Part shown: one piece after another, positions 51,901 through 61,155 of the stretch
Layout of the letters: the number at the start of each line of letters is the position of its first letter
Numbering within the stretch: position 1 is the stretch's first letter
NCBI RefSeq assembly: GCF_014705655.1
Contig: NZ_JACXIY010000011.1
Location: 1-64,000, forward strand
Origin: Paenibacillus arenilitoris
Lineage (GTDB): Bacteria > Bacillota > Bacilli > Paenibacillales > Paenibacillaceae
Reading direction: 5' to 3'
Length of the DNA: 64,000 nt
Program-made: the position numbers and the translations under genes
Notes under the pieces: model-generated
What the model saw: only the letters and a program-made list of their open reading frames with translations
Database searches by the model: none
Told to the model about the DNA's origin: nothing

Positions 51901-53096
51901 TGGACTTCATGGAAGAGGGAAAACGGATCGGAGACGGGCTGATCCGGTTCCGGCGCGAGCTTCACCGGTACCCGGAGCTGAGCTCGCGGGAATCGGAGAC
52001 GGCGGCGCGGGTGCTCGGGCAGCTGCGCGAGCTCGGCATCGAATGCCGGACCGGCGTGGGCGGGCACGGCATCGTGGCCGATCTTCGCGGCGAGGGGCCG
52101 GGACCGGTCATCGCGCTGCGGGCCGATATGGACGCGCTGCCGATTCGGGAGGAGACGGCGCTGGACTTCGCCTCGGAGCGGCCGGGCGTCATGCATGCCT
52201 GCGGCCACGACGCGCATACGGCGATGCTGCTCGGCGCCGCGCGCCTGCTTCAGAGGCGCCGGTTCGCGGGCACGGTGCGGCTCCTCTTCCAGCCGGCCGA
52301 AGAGATTAACGCCGGCGCCAAGGCGATGATCGAGGACGGCGCGCTGGACGGCGTGGACGAGATTTACGGCCTTCACAACCTGCCGACGTTGTCCGCAGGC
52401 AAGGCGGCGACGCGTTGCGGGCCGCTGATGGGCTCGGTGGACCGGATCGAAATCGCGATCGATGGGCGCGGCGCGCACGGCGCGATTCCCGATCAGGGCG
52501 CCGATCCGATCGTTTGCGCGTCCGCCGTCGTCATGGCGCTGCAGACCGTCGCAAGCCGGGAGGTGTCCCCGTTCGAGCCGGTCGTCGTCACGGTCGGCAG
52601 CCTGCGGGCCGGGGAGGCGAACAACGTCATCCCCCAGCGGGCGGAGCTGACCGGCACCGTTCGCGCATTCAGCGCGGAAGCGAGGGAGACGCTGGCCGGC
52701 CGGATCGAGCGCCTCGCGAAGGAGACGGCGAAGGCCTACCGGTGCCGGGCGGACGTCCGGTACGTCCGTCAGGTGCCCGTGCTCGCTGGCGACGATGCGT
52801 GCGTGCGGCATGCGGAAGCCGTCCTGGACGAGGCGATCGGAGCGCAGAACCGTGTCCAGGCGGCTCCGACGCTTGCCGGGGAAGATTTCTCCGTCTACCT
52901 CGAACGGGTGCCGGGCTGCTTCTTCTGGCTCGGGTCGGGCCCCTCGACCGGCGCGGAGCGGGCTTACGGGCTTCATCATCCGCGCTATACGCTGAACGAA
53001 GCCTGCATTCCGCTGGGGGCGTCCATTCTGGCCGCGATTGCCTTCGGCCGCTTGAGCGAAGCCGGAGCAGCGACGGGGAGGGGGACAGCGGGATGA
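51900..53096 (+). CDS. M20-family amidohydrolase/aminoacylase
   Basis: A 398-residue M20D peptidase-like protein. Metal ligands include C101 and H103 in ACGHDAH, the glutamates in PAEE, and a histidine in LHHPRY near the C-terminus. Such enzymes hydrolyse N-acyl amino acids or related amides. ATG 51900 overlaps the SdaAA stop. Together with serine dehydratase next door, it may free an amino acid from an acylated precursor. The real substrate is unknown. Confidence 0.88.
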   Translation: MDFMEEGKRIGDGLIRFRRELHRYPELSSRESETAARVLGQLRELGIECRTGVGGHGIVADLRGEGPGPVIALRADMDALPIREETALDFASERPGVMHACGHDAHTAMLLGAARLLQRRRFAGTVRLLFQPAEEINAGAKAMIEDGALDGVDEIYGLHNLPTLSAGKAATRCGPLMGSVDRIEIAIDGRGAHGAIPDQGADPIVCASAVVMALQTVASREVSPFEPVVVTVGSLRAGEANNVIPQRAELTGTVRAFSAEARETLAGRIERLAKETAKAYRCRADVRYVRQVPVLAGDDACVRHAEAVLDEAIGAQNRVQAAPTLAGEDFSVYLERVPGCFFWLGSGPSTGAERAYGLHHPRYTLNEACIPLGASILAAIAFGRLSEAGAATGRGTAG

Positions 53097-54022
53097 ACGA
53101 TATTCGGATCGGCATGATCGGCCTGGACACGTCGCATGCGGTCATTTTCGCGCGGCTGCTTCATGACCGGGACGACCCGCACCATATTCCGGGCGGGCGG
53201 ATCACAGCCGCCTATCCCGGCGGCTCGCCGGATTTCCCGCTCAGCATCGGACGGGTTGCGGGGTATACGGAGGAGCTGCGCGCGAAGCATGGCGTACGAA
53301 TCGTCGATTCGCCGGAGGAGGTCGCGGAGCGATGCGACGCGATCATGCTGGAATCGGCGGACGGGCGCGTGCACGCGGAGCAGTTCGCGCGGATCGCCCC
53401 GTACGGGAAGCCGGTGTTCATCGATAAGCCGCTCGCCCTGACCGCGGCGGACGCCGACGAGATTTGGCGGCTTGCCTTGCGGTACCGGGTTCCGCTCATG
53501 AGCGGCTCGTCGCTTCGCTTCGCGGACGAGCTGCAGGCGGAGCTGCGGCGGCCGGACGGGGGCGCGATACTCGGCGCCGACGTCTACGGGCCGATGAGCG
53601 TGCAGCCGACGCAGCGCCATTATTTCTGGTACGGCATCCATTCGGCGGAGATGCTGTATGCGGCGATGGGCCGCGGCTGCGAGGAGGTTCACGCCTTCTC
53701 CTCCGAGGGGCATGAGCTGATCGCCGGCAAGTGGAAGGACGGCCGGATCGGAACGATCCGGGGAGGCCGAAGCGGGAGTTCCGCCTTCGGGGCGCGGGTG
53801 CACCGCGAGACGGGGACGTCCGTCGTCGAGGTCGGAAGCGGGCCGAGGCCTTACTACGCAAGCCTCCTGGAGAAGGTGATTGCGATGTTCGCCGGAGGGC
53901 GCGCGGAGCCGGACATGGAGGAGACGGGCGAGCTGATCCGCTTTCTGGAGGCGGCGGAAGAGAGCCGGATGAGCGGAATAAGCGTGAAGCTGAATCCCGG
54001 CCGGAGAGTTGCTTGGACGTGA
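53093..54022 (+). CDS. Gfo/Idh/MocA-like oxidoreductase
   Basis: A 309-residue protein with an N-terminal Rossmann domain (IRIGMIGLDTSHAVIFARLL; then DAIMLESADGRVHAEQFARIAPYGKPVFIDKPLA) and the family's EKP-like region as DKP. ATG 53093 overlaps the amidohydrolase stop (ATGA). The longer open frame upstream is a shadow of that gene. The nucleotide motif GLDTSH departs from GxGxxG, so cofactor use is uncertain. It ends the operon. Confidence 0.75.
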   Translation: MNDIRIGMIGLDTSHAVIFARLLHDRDDPHHIPGGRITAAYPGGSPDFPLSIGRVAGYTEELRAKHGVRIVDSPEEVAERCDAIMLESADGRVHAEQFARIAPYGKPVFIDKPLALTAADADEIWRLALRYRVPLMSGSSLRFADELQAELRRPDGGAILGADVYGPMSVQPTQRHYFWYGIHSAEMLYAAMGRGCEEVHAFSSEGHELIAGKWKDGRIGTIRGGRSGSSAFGARVHRETGTSVVEVGSGPRPYYASLLEKVIAMFAGGRAEPDMEETGELIRFLEAAEESRMSGISVKLNPGRRVAWT

Positions 54023-54132
54023 CGGAGCCGGCGCCGCTTTCGATATAGACCGGACGATTATGCGCATACGGGAGAGGGGATAGGGGGACGGACGTGGAAT
54101 ATATGTGGATGACATCGTGAGAGGTGACGCCA

Positions 54133-56385
54133 ATGAACCGATTGATCGCGAATAGGGGCTTGCTGCAAATTTTCTTTTCGCTGCTGTTAGTCATCGTTAT
54201 CATGTTTGTATCCAACTACTTCGTCTACAAAAACTCGATTTCCGGCATTTACGAGAAAGTAACGCAAAATAACCGGCTGGTCATTAAAAATATAATCCAA
54301 ACGTTCGACGGCAGCTTCGCGTCCGTGAACAACCTCATGTTCAACATTCAAAGCATTCCATACGGCAGCCCCAAGCCGGGCGGAGACGGCACCGTCGACA
54401 TGGCGGGCGTTTATTCGCTGCAGGAGCATCTCAGCGCGCTCGCGTCGTCCATCGATTTCATCGAAGAGGTGATCGTCTTCTATGACGATTCCGACCTGGC
54501 CATCACGTCCATCGGCACGACCGACATCAATCTTTTGTTCAATGACAAATACAGGCATCCGATCCACAACGCGAATTACTGGCGGACCTACGCCAAGTCG
54601 AGGCACGCGTTCACCGTGTTCAAGGCCGACGACTATTCGCTGTCGACCGGCGCCGCGCCGGCCGAGAAAGGCAGGCTTATGGTCGCGATGAACGGCAATA
54701 AGGTGAAAATGTCCGACAAGCACGTGATGGTGCTGATCAACGTCGACAAGCTGCTGAAGCGCGTGGACCGGAACGCGACGATCCCCGGCGCGTCCCTCAT
54801 CGTGCTCGACGCCGAACGCAACGTCATTCTCAGCACGGAGCCGGATTGGAATTTCGCCGAGCTGCTGAACGAGGTCTATTTCAACCCGTCGAGGGAGGCG
54901 ACCTTGACCCGGGAAGATTTCGAATACAACTTCTACAAATCGAATTACAACGACTATATTTATATCGATAAGGTTCCGTACCAATTCCAAAATATCGATT
55001 CCGTCACGAACGCGAGCCGCTTGATTATGATCAGCGCGATCATCTGCGCCGTTATCCTGTCCGCCTTGCTCAGCGTTTATCTGTACAAACCGATTAAAGC
55101 GATATTGAAGCAGCTTGGCGGGGGAGCGGTCAAGGGGAACGATTTCCGGAAAATCCACAGCGGCATCGTGAAGATCCAGTCGGAGAACGAATCGCTCAAA
55201 AATCAAATGAGCTTCGTCGAGCTGGAAATCCGCCAAAGCCTGTTCCTGCAGCTGCTGCACGACCGGTCGCATTCGCGCGATTACGAGCTGCAGCTGCAGA
55301 ACTATTACCCGTACTTTTTCCGCGAGAGGCAGTTCGTCATGGCGGCCTTCCGCCTGAAGAAAGCGGATGACGGCAAGGCGTACGCGGCTCCGCGGATCGA
55401 AGAAATGACCGCTTCCCTGCGGGAAGGGCTGCTGCGGCTAATCGGGCAGGACGTCGTCTTCCACTCGGGCCACCTGGAGTTTCTGGCGCTTATCGGGATG
55501 GATTCTTCCTTGGACAAAAAGACGGTGCTGCGCCGATTGGAAGCTTTCGTCGCGTCGGCGGAGATGGGGGCCTTCGAAGGCTACGCGCTTCAGGCTTACG
55601 TCAGCCGCGTCTACGATTCGAGCATGAAAAACTGCAGCGCGGCCTACCGGGATCTCCGCGAAGGGATGATCGCGCGGAACATGAAGCAAGACGGGCCCGT
55701 CATCGATACGGAAGCGGTCAGCATCGTGACGGACATCTATTATCCGATCGATAAGATCGAGAAGCTGTCGAACTGCGCGTTAACCGGCAAGACGGACGAG
55801 GCGCTCGGGATCGTTCGGGACATTTTGCAAGAGAACGCGGACCGCAACGTGCATCATTACCAGCTGGCGCATATCGCCAGGAGCATGTTCTACTACATGC
55901 TGAAGCATGCGGACGCCGACGAGGACGAAGGAATGGAAATTCACCGGTTCGAGATGGCGTTCTGCCGCAAGGTGGACGAAGCCTACGGCGTAAGCGAAAT
56001 CCGGCGGGCGCTCGTCGAAGCCGTGCCTTTCATCGCCGGCCGTTCGAACCGGGAGCAGAAGAGCAAGCTGAATCCGGCCTTCATCAACCAATACATCGAG
56101 CTGCATTATATGGAAAATTTGCATCTGGACCATATGGCCGACGTGCTCGGCACGAGTCCGAAATATTTTTCGAACTACTTCAAGCGGACGTTCGAAGTCA
56201 ATTACGTGGAATACCTCAATAAGGTCCGGCTGTCGCATGCGCGGGAGTTTCTGAAGAGCACCGACTGGAGCGTCGCGGAGATCGGCGAGAAGACGGGGTA
56301 TTTGAATTCGTCGACCTTCACGACGACGTTCAAGAAGTATTACGGGGTATCCCCGAGCGAATACCGGAAGAAGCATGTAAGCTGA
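54133..56385 (+). CDS. membrane-anchored AraC-family regulator (YesN/YtdP-like)
   Basis: A 750-residue regulator. A membrane segment at about 10-35, an extracellular sensor (about 40-300) and a second membrane segment (about 300-320) resemble a Cache-type receptor. A cytoplasmic linker follows, and the C-terminal 100 residues carry the AraC HTH (LHLDHMADVLGTSPKYFSNYFKRTFE ... VAEIGEKTGYLNSSTFTTTFKKYYGVSPSEYRK). ATG 54133 has GAGAGGTG upstream. This type usually governs sugar importers or glycan enzymes nearby. The FAD oxidoreductase at 56578 and the importer at 61156 are candidates. Confidence 0.85.
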   Translation: MNRLIANRGLLQIFFSLLLVIVIMFVSNYFVYKNSISGIYEKVTQNNRLVIKNIIQTFDGSFASVNNLMFNIQSIPYGSPKPGGDGTVDMAGVYSLQEHLSALASSIDFIEEVIVFYDDSDLAITSIGTTDINLLFNDKYRHPIHNANYWRTYAKSRHAFTVFKADDYSLSTGAAPAEKGRLMVAMNGNKVKMSDKHVMVLINVDKLLKRVDRNATIPGASLIVLDAERNVILSTEPDWNFAELLNEVYFNPSREATLTREDFEYNFYKSNYNDYIYIDKVPYQFQNIDSVTNASRLIMISAIICAVILSALLSVYLYKPIKAILKQLGGGAVKGNDFRKIHSGIVKIQSENESLKNQMSFVELEIRQSLFLQLLHDRSHSRDYELQLQNYYPYFFRERQFVMAAFRLKKADDGKAYAAPRIEEMTASLREGLLRLIGQDVVFHSGHLEFLALIGMDSSLDKKTVLRRLEAFVASAEMGAFEGYALQAYVSRVYDSSMKNCSAAYRDLREGMIARNMKQDGPVIDTEAVSIVTDIYYPIDKIEKLSNCALTGKTDEALGIVRDILQENADRNVHHYQLAHIARSMFYYMLKHADADEDEGMEIHRFEMAFCRKVDEAYGVSEIRRALVEAVPFIAGRSNREQKSKLNPAFINQYIELHYMENLHLDHMADVLGTSPKYFSNYFKRTFEVNYVEYLNKVRLSHAREFLKSTDWSVAEIGEKTGYLNSSTFTTTFKKYYGVSPSEYRKKHVS

Positions 56386-56577
56386 CCGGGATGATCGCGG
56401 AACGCCGCATCTCCGTTAAGCCGCACCCGACGTGATGCCGTTGGAGGGGGCGGAGGAAGCCTATGCGGGCATATGGATGCGGGAAGCCTGCGCAATCGAA
56501 TCGGAAGGGGACGCTGCTGAAATACGGGAGTTCGCGAGCTTAATCGAATCCGGCACGGCGAGAGGAGAGGGTTTGGC

Positions 56578-58155
56578 ATGCAAATCGGCTTGTTGGAAGC
56601 GGATATCGTCATTATCGGGGGCGGCACGGGCGGTTGCGCCGCGGCGCTTGCCGCTTCGAAGGCGGGCAAGAAGGTAATCATGACGGAGGAGACCGATTGG
56701 ATCGGCGGCCAGCTGACGAGCCAGGCGGTGCCGCCGGATGAGCATCCCTGGATCGAGCAGTTCGGCTGCACGGCAAGCTACCGCGAGTTTCGTAACCGCG
56801 TGCGCGAGTATTATAAGGCTAACTTTCCGTTGACGGCGGATGCGCTCGGCGCGGCGCGCCTCAACCCGGGGAACGCGTCGGTCAGCCGCGTTTCGCATGA
56901 ACCGAGAGCGGCGCTGGCCGTCCTGCGGGATATGCTGGCTCCCTATATCCATAGCGGCAGATTGACGGTATTGGAGAAGCACGTCCTCGTAAACGCGGAT
57001 ACCGAAGGCGACGAGGTGACCGCCGTTCATGTCCGGGACGAAGCGGACGGGCAAATCCTGACGCTGAGGGCGCCCTATTACTTGGACGCGACGGAGGAGG
57101 GGGACGTGCTCCCGCTTGCGGGCGTCGAATACGTGACGGGCTCCGAATCGGCCGAGACGACCGGCGAGCCGCACGCGCTGCCGGGCGACGCCGACCCGAG
57201 CGACATGCAGGCGTTCACGTGGTGCTTCGCGCTCGATTACTCGCCCGGCGAGGACCATACGATCCCGAAGCCGGAGCAATATGAGTTCTGGAAGGCGTAC
57301 AAGGCGGATTTCTGGCCGGATAAGCTGCTCAGCTGGACCGGGCTCGTGCCGCATACGCTGGAGCCGGTCCGGTATCAGCTTCTGCCCGGCGGGCCGAACT
57401 TCTCGCTATGGCAGTACCGCCGCATCATCGACCGCTCCTTGTTCGCGGAAGGGCAGTTCGACCGCGACGTGTCTATCGTGAACTGGCCGCAGAACGACTA
57501 TTGGCTCGGCCCGATCATCGACGTCGAGCCTTCCGTCCGGGCGGCGCATCTCGAGAACGCCAGGCAGCTAAGCCTGTCCCTGCTTTATTGGATGCAAACC
57601 GAGGCGCCGCGTCCGGACGGAGGAACGGGTTATCCGGGGCTGCGGCTTCGTCCCGACGTGACGGGGACGAAAGACGGCCTCGCCAAGCGCCCCTATATCC
57701 GGGAATCGCGGCGCATCGTAGCGGAATGCACGGTCGTCGAGCAGCATTTGAGCCCGGCTTGCCGCCCGGACGGGAAGGCCGAAGCGTATTTCGACTCGGT
57801 CGGCGTCGGCTGCTACCGGATCGACCTGCATCCGAGCACGGGGCTCCGCACGTACATCGACGTGCCGAGCCTGCCGTTCCAAATCCCGATGGGCAGCCTC
57901 ATCCCCGTCCGCGTGAACAACCTGCTTGCGGCGGCCAAGAACATCGGCACCACGCATATTACGAACGGCTGCTACCGGCTCCACCCGGTGGAGTGGAACA
58001 TCGGGGAAGCGGCGGGGTACCTGGCCGCTTACTGCATCGACCGCGGCTTGCGCCCGCGGGACGTGCGGAACGACGGCGGCCATCTCGGCGCCTTCCAGCG
58101 GACGCTCGCCGCCGCGGGCGTGGAGCTGCAATGGCCAGACATTCGCGCGGTATAG
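56578..58155 (+). CDS. FAD-dependent oxidoreductase
   Basis: A 525-residue protein with the dinucleotide-binding GGGTGG (14-19) after a beta strand, and a conserved motif TEETDWIGGQLTSQAVPPDEHPWIEQFG typical of the FAD_oxidored (PF12831) family. The C-terminal NNLLAAAKNIGTTHITNGCYRLHPVEWNIGEAAGYLA is also typical. These are often placed in polysaccharide-use loci, but a reaction is not known. ATG 56578 has GAGGAGAG. The gene has no close coupled neighbour. Confidence 0.82.
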   Translation: MQIGLLEADIVIIGGGTGGCAAALAASKAGKKVIMTEETDWIGGQLTSQAVPPDEHPWIEQFGCTASYREFRNRVREYYKANFPLTADALGAARLNPGNASVSRVSHEPRAALAVLRDMLAPYIHSGRLTVLEKHVLVNADTEGDEVTAVHVRDEADGQILTLRAPYYLDATEEGDVLPLAGVEYVTGSESAETTGEPHALPGDADPSDMQAFTWCFALDYSPGEDHTIPKPEQYEFWKAYKADFWPDKLLSWTGLVPHTLEPVRYQLLPGGPNFSLWQYRRIIDRSLFAEGQFDRDVSIVNWPQNDYWLGPIIDVEPSVRAAHLENARQLSLSLLYWMQTEAPRPDGGTGYPGLRLRPDVTGTKDGLAKRPYIRESRRIVAECTVVEQHLSPACRPDGKAEAYFDSVGVGCYRIDLHPSTGLRTYIDVPSLPFQIPMGSLIPVRVNNLLAAAKNIGTTHITNGCYRLHPVEWNIGEAAGYLAAYCIDRGLRPRDVRNDGGHLGAFQRTLAAAGVELQWPDIRAV

Positions 58156-58177
58156 GCGACGCAGGCGCGTGAGTGCA

Positions 58178-58460
58178 CGGCCCGACCCGGGCCGCAAAGG
58201 GCGGCTGCGCCGTCGATCAGGTCTAGAAATTAGACCTGATCGCGCCATTCCCGCCCGAAAAACCGAATCAGGTCTAGAAATTAGACCTGATTGCACGAAT
58301 TCGGCCCGACCCGGGCCGCAAAGGGCGGCTGCACCGTCGATCAGGTCTAGAAATTAGACCTGATCGCGCCATTCCCGCCCGAAAAACCGAATCAGGTCTA
58401 TAAATTAGACCTGATCGCACGAATTCGGCCCGACCCGGGCCGCAAAGGGCGGCTGCGCCG
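58178..58460. repeat. 124-bp tandem repeat with four palindromes
   Basis: Two complete 124-bp units (starting 58178 and 58302) and the first 35 bases of a third (58426-58460) are nearly identical. Each full unit carries two copies of the palindrome ATCAGGTCTA-N5-TAGACCTGAT, starting at 58216, 58267, 58340 and 58391. The spacers read GAAAT in three and TAAAT in the last. The distances are 51, 73 and 51. The rest of each unit is G+C-rich and includes CGGCCCGACCCGGGCCG. No ORF supports coding. This fills the gap between the FAD oxidoreductase and Mqo. Confidence 0.9.
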
Positions 58461-58471
58461 CCCCCCAATCC

Positions 58472-58519
58472 AAAAAAAACCTCCCGTCCGTCCAACGAAA
58501 GGACGAACGGGAGGTTTTT
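58472..58519. terminator. bidirectional terminator between the repeat and mqo
   Basis: AAAAACCTCCCGT (ending 58486) pairs with ACGGGAGGTTTTT (58507-58519), with an inner GTCC/GGAC helix. T-tracts follow on both strands. Confidence 0.85.
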
Positions 58520-58522
58520 GCA

Positions 58523-60040
58523 TTACGATACGGTTCTGCGCGCCTTCTGAACCGGCTTGCTCTCGCTCAGGCCGAGCGACCGCGCCGTCGAAGCTTGAAT
58601 CTCGCGGAGAAGCTCCGGGTTATCCAACAGCGACTCGCCGTACGATGGAATCATTTCTTTGAGCTTCGGCCCCCACGCCTTGATATGCTGCGGGAAGCAC
58701 CTGGCGATGACCTCCAGCATGACGGACACGGCGGTGGAAGCGCCCGGGGACGCGCCGAGCAGGGCGGCGATCGAACCGTCCGCCGCGCTGATCACTTCCG
58801 TGCCGAATTGGAGCGTTCCTTTGCCGGCGGCCGTATCTTTGATGATTTGCACGCGCTGGCCGGCTACGAGCAGATCCCAATCCTCGCTTCTCGCGTTCGG
58901 GACGAATTGCCGCAGCTCTTCCATGCGCTGCTCCTTCGACAGCATCACTTGCTTGATCAGATAGGTGGTGAGCGGCACATTCTTGACTCCCGCCGCCATC
59001 ATCGTGACGAGATTATGCGGCTTGACCGAAGTGACCAGATCGAGCATGGAGCCGAATTTCAAAAACTTCGGCGAGAAGCCGGCGAACGGTCCGAACAGCA
59101 GCGACTCCTTGTTGTCGATAACCCTCGTGTCTAGATGCGGAACGGACATCGGAGGAGCGCCGACCGAAGCTTTGCCGTACACCTTGGCATTATGCTGCGC
59201 GACGACGTCCGGGTTCCGGCACACCATAAACAGCCCGCTTACCGGGAAGCCGCCGATTCCTTTACCTTCGGGAATGCCGGACTTCTGTAGCAAATGCAGG
59301 CTTCCGCCGCCGCCGCCGATAAAGACGAACTTGGCCGTAATGCGTTCGACGCCGCCGCTGCCGACGTTCCGTACCTTCAGTTCCCAAAGTCCGTCGCGCG
59401 TACGCTTAATGTCGTCCACGTTATGGTTGAAGTTGATATCTACGTTTTTGCTCTTCAGATGCGCGAACAGCATGCGCGTTAAAGCGCCAAAGTTGACATC
59501 CGTACCGGATTCGATTCTCGTGGCCGCGATCGGATTGTCCAATGCGCGGTCCTTCATCATCAGCGGAATCCATTCCTTCAGCTTCTCCGGCTCGTCGGAA
59601 AATTCCATGCCTTGGAACAGCGGATTGCCGGTCATCGCTTCGAACCGTTTTTTCAAAAAGCCGACATCCTCTTTCCCTTGGACGAAGCTCATATGGGGCA
59701 CCGGCACGATGAAGTCCCGAGGGTTGCGGATCAGCTTGCTGTCGACGAGATAAGACCAGAACTGCTTGGAATCCTGGAATTCTTTGTTTACTTTAACGGC
59801 TTTGCTAATATCTATGGAACCGTCCGGCCGTTGGACGGTGTAGTTAAGCTCGCATAGGGAGGCATGCCCCGTTCCCGCGTTGTTCCATTCGTTGGAGCTT
59901 TCTTCTCCCGCGCCCGCGCGCCTCTCGAACACTGTAATTTCCCAGTCCGGTACCAATTCCTTCAGCAGCGACCCCAAAGTAGCACTCATGATTCCGGCAC
60001 CAATTAAGATAACGTCTGTTTTCGTTTGTCTGTTGCTCAT
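58523..60040 (-). CDS. mqo: malate:quinone oxidoreductase
   Basis: A 505-residue FAD enzyme. The N-terminal [10 protein letters not shown] (14-23) binds FAD, followed by [39 protein letters not shown] and [15 protein letters not shown], all characteristic of Mqo. It oxidises malate to oxaloacetate at the membrane and passes electrons to quinone. ATG 60040 has AAGGACGG upstream. It is transcribed alone and ends at a bidirectional terminator. Confidence 0.95.
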   Translation of the reverse strand: MSNRQTKTDVILIGAGIMSATLGSLLKELVPDWEITVFERRAGAGEESSNEWNNAGTGHASLCELNYTVQRPDGSIDISKAVKVNKEFQDSKQFWSYLVDSKLIRNPRDFIVPVPHMSFVQGKEDVGFLKKRFEAMTGNPLFQGMEFSDEPEKLKEWIPLMMKDRALDNPIAATRIESGTDVNFGALTRMLFAHLKSKNVDINFNHNVDDIKRTRDGLWELKVRNVGSGGVERITAKFVFIGGGGGSLHLLQKSGIPEGKGIGGFPVSGLFMVCRNPDVVAQHNAKVYGKASVGAPPMSVPHLDTRVIDNKESLLFGPFAGFSPKFLKFGSMLDLVTSVKPHNLVTMMAAGVKNVPLTTYLIKQVMLSKEQRMEELRQFVPNARSEDWDLLVAGQRVQIIKDTAAGKGTLQFGTEVISAADGSIAALLGASPGASTAVSVMLEVIARCFPQHIKAWGPKLKEMIPSYGESLLDNPELLREIQASTARSLGLSESKPVQKARRTVS

Positions 60041-60437
60041 TTCTACCGTCCTTATACCATTCGATTTGCAGAAAGAACGCGGGGCGCCTTCGTTTCGGAA
60101 GCGCCGCCATAGGCCGAGGCTCGGCCCGGCAGACCGTCTTTCTGGATCAATTTTTACTTAATCTTAGTTTATCACTATTGAAAGGCATAAGCTATTTCTA
60201 TTTTATTGTACGAATCCGTCGAACGGCTTGCGGTTTAGCCGAAAAAACGCGCGGCGCGGCCATTTACACGGTTCGCTGCGACGATCTGCGGACGATTCAT
60301 GAATTTATGACAAAAAGGTGAAACTATGGATATCGAAAAAGCGTGCCGATCCGGTCGACTATTTTTCTAAACGAAATTTCCCTGCAATCCTCCGACCGCA
60401 GCCGATAAAATAAACGTATCGAAGGAGGGGATTCGCT
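60041..60437. other. divergent intergenic region between mqo and the P-loop kinase gene
   Basis: A 397-base gap. An A+T-rich part (about 60141-60215) presumably holds the mqo promoter; no hexamer pair is convincing enough to list. A hairpin with one bulge can form at about 60083-60106 (GGCGCCTTC/GAAGCGCC) in the mqo leader. No ORF with a ribosome binding site was found. Confidence 0.5.
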
Positions 60438-60965
60438 GTGGAGAATAAGAAGCTGCCCTTGTTTATCGTTACGGGAGCGAGCGGCGCGGGCAAGACGACG
60501 GTCATGGGCGAACTGAGGGAACGGCTGCCTGACTTTATCGTGCTCAGCACGGACAACGACATGTTCGGCACGACCTCCGAGCTGCTGGACTATCCGAACC
60601 GGTTCAACGTGTTGTTCCAGTTTGCCCATTTTGCGGCCAAGTCCGGGAAGGGGACGGTCATCTGCGGCACCGTTATGCCCTGGGACGCGCAAAAATGCGA
60701 CGCGTACGACTTGTTCGACGAAGTATGCTTCATCAATTTGCACTGCGACGACGATACCCGCAATAACCGGCTTCGCAATCGGGAGGATAAGGCGACCTGG
60801 ACCGACGAGATGCTGAAAAGACACGAGGAGTTCGCCAGGTGGCTCCTGGACAACGCCGAGACCGCTTACCGGCCGCCGATGCCCACGATCGACACCGCCG
60901 TTGCGCCTCCGGCGGAAGTCGCCGGACAAATTAGCGAATACGTGCTCAAGGTATGGAACCAATGA
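60438..60965 (+). CDS. P-loop nucleoside/sugar kinase-like protein
   Basis: A 175-residue protein with the P-loop GASGAGKT (13-20) and a downstream FINLHCDDDTRNNRLRNRE that looks like the LID region of small kinases. Start GTG 60438 has GAAGGAGGGG. It resembles AAA_33/nucleoside-kinase type proteins. The substrate is unknown. It precedes the importer at 61156 by 190 bases, with a terminator between. Confidence 0.72.
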   Translation: MENKKLPLFIVTGASGAGKTTVMGELRERLPDFIVLSTDNDMFGTTSELLDYPNRFNVLFQFAHFAAKSGKGTVICGTVMPWDAQKCDAYDLFDEVCFINLHCDDDTRNNRLRNREDKATWTDEMLKRHEEFARWLLDNAETAYRPPMPTIDTAVAPPAEVAGQISEYVLKVWNQ

Positions 60966-61036
60966 ACCGATCCTCCACCGCGTGAGCTGATCCGCCAGAG
61001 CGGCCGGCGCCTGCCCGCTAGCCCATAGCCCATCCG

Positions 61037-61074
61037 ATACGCGATTCGTCCAGAACGGACGGGATCGCGTATTT
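61037..61074 (+). terminator. terminator after the P-loop kinase gene
   Basis: ATACGCGAT (61037-61045) pairs with ATCGCGTAT (61064-61072), with an inner CGTCC/GGACG helix. Only a short TTTG follows. Confidence 0.7.
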
Positions 61075-61155
61075 GTGCATGCCGTGGAGGATCGCATGAT
61101 TGAACCGGCGGCGCCGGAGCGGGTAAGATGACGGTACAAGAAGCGAAGGAGGTTC

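Noticed and set aside
52415..53092. Long open frame before the Gfo/Idh-like gene
   Set aside because: It is the shadow of the M20 gene in another frame; ATG 53093 overlaps that gene's stop.
58178..58460. CRISPR array
   Set aside because: The unit is 124 bp, the intervening sequences are nearly identical, and no cas genes are near.
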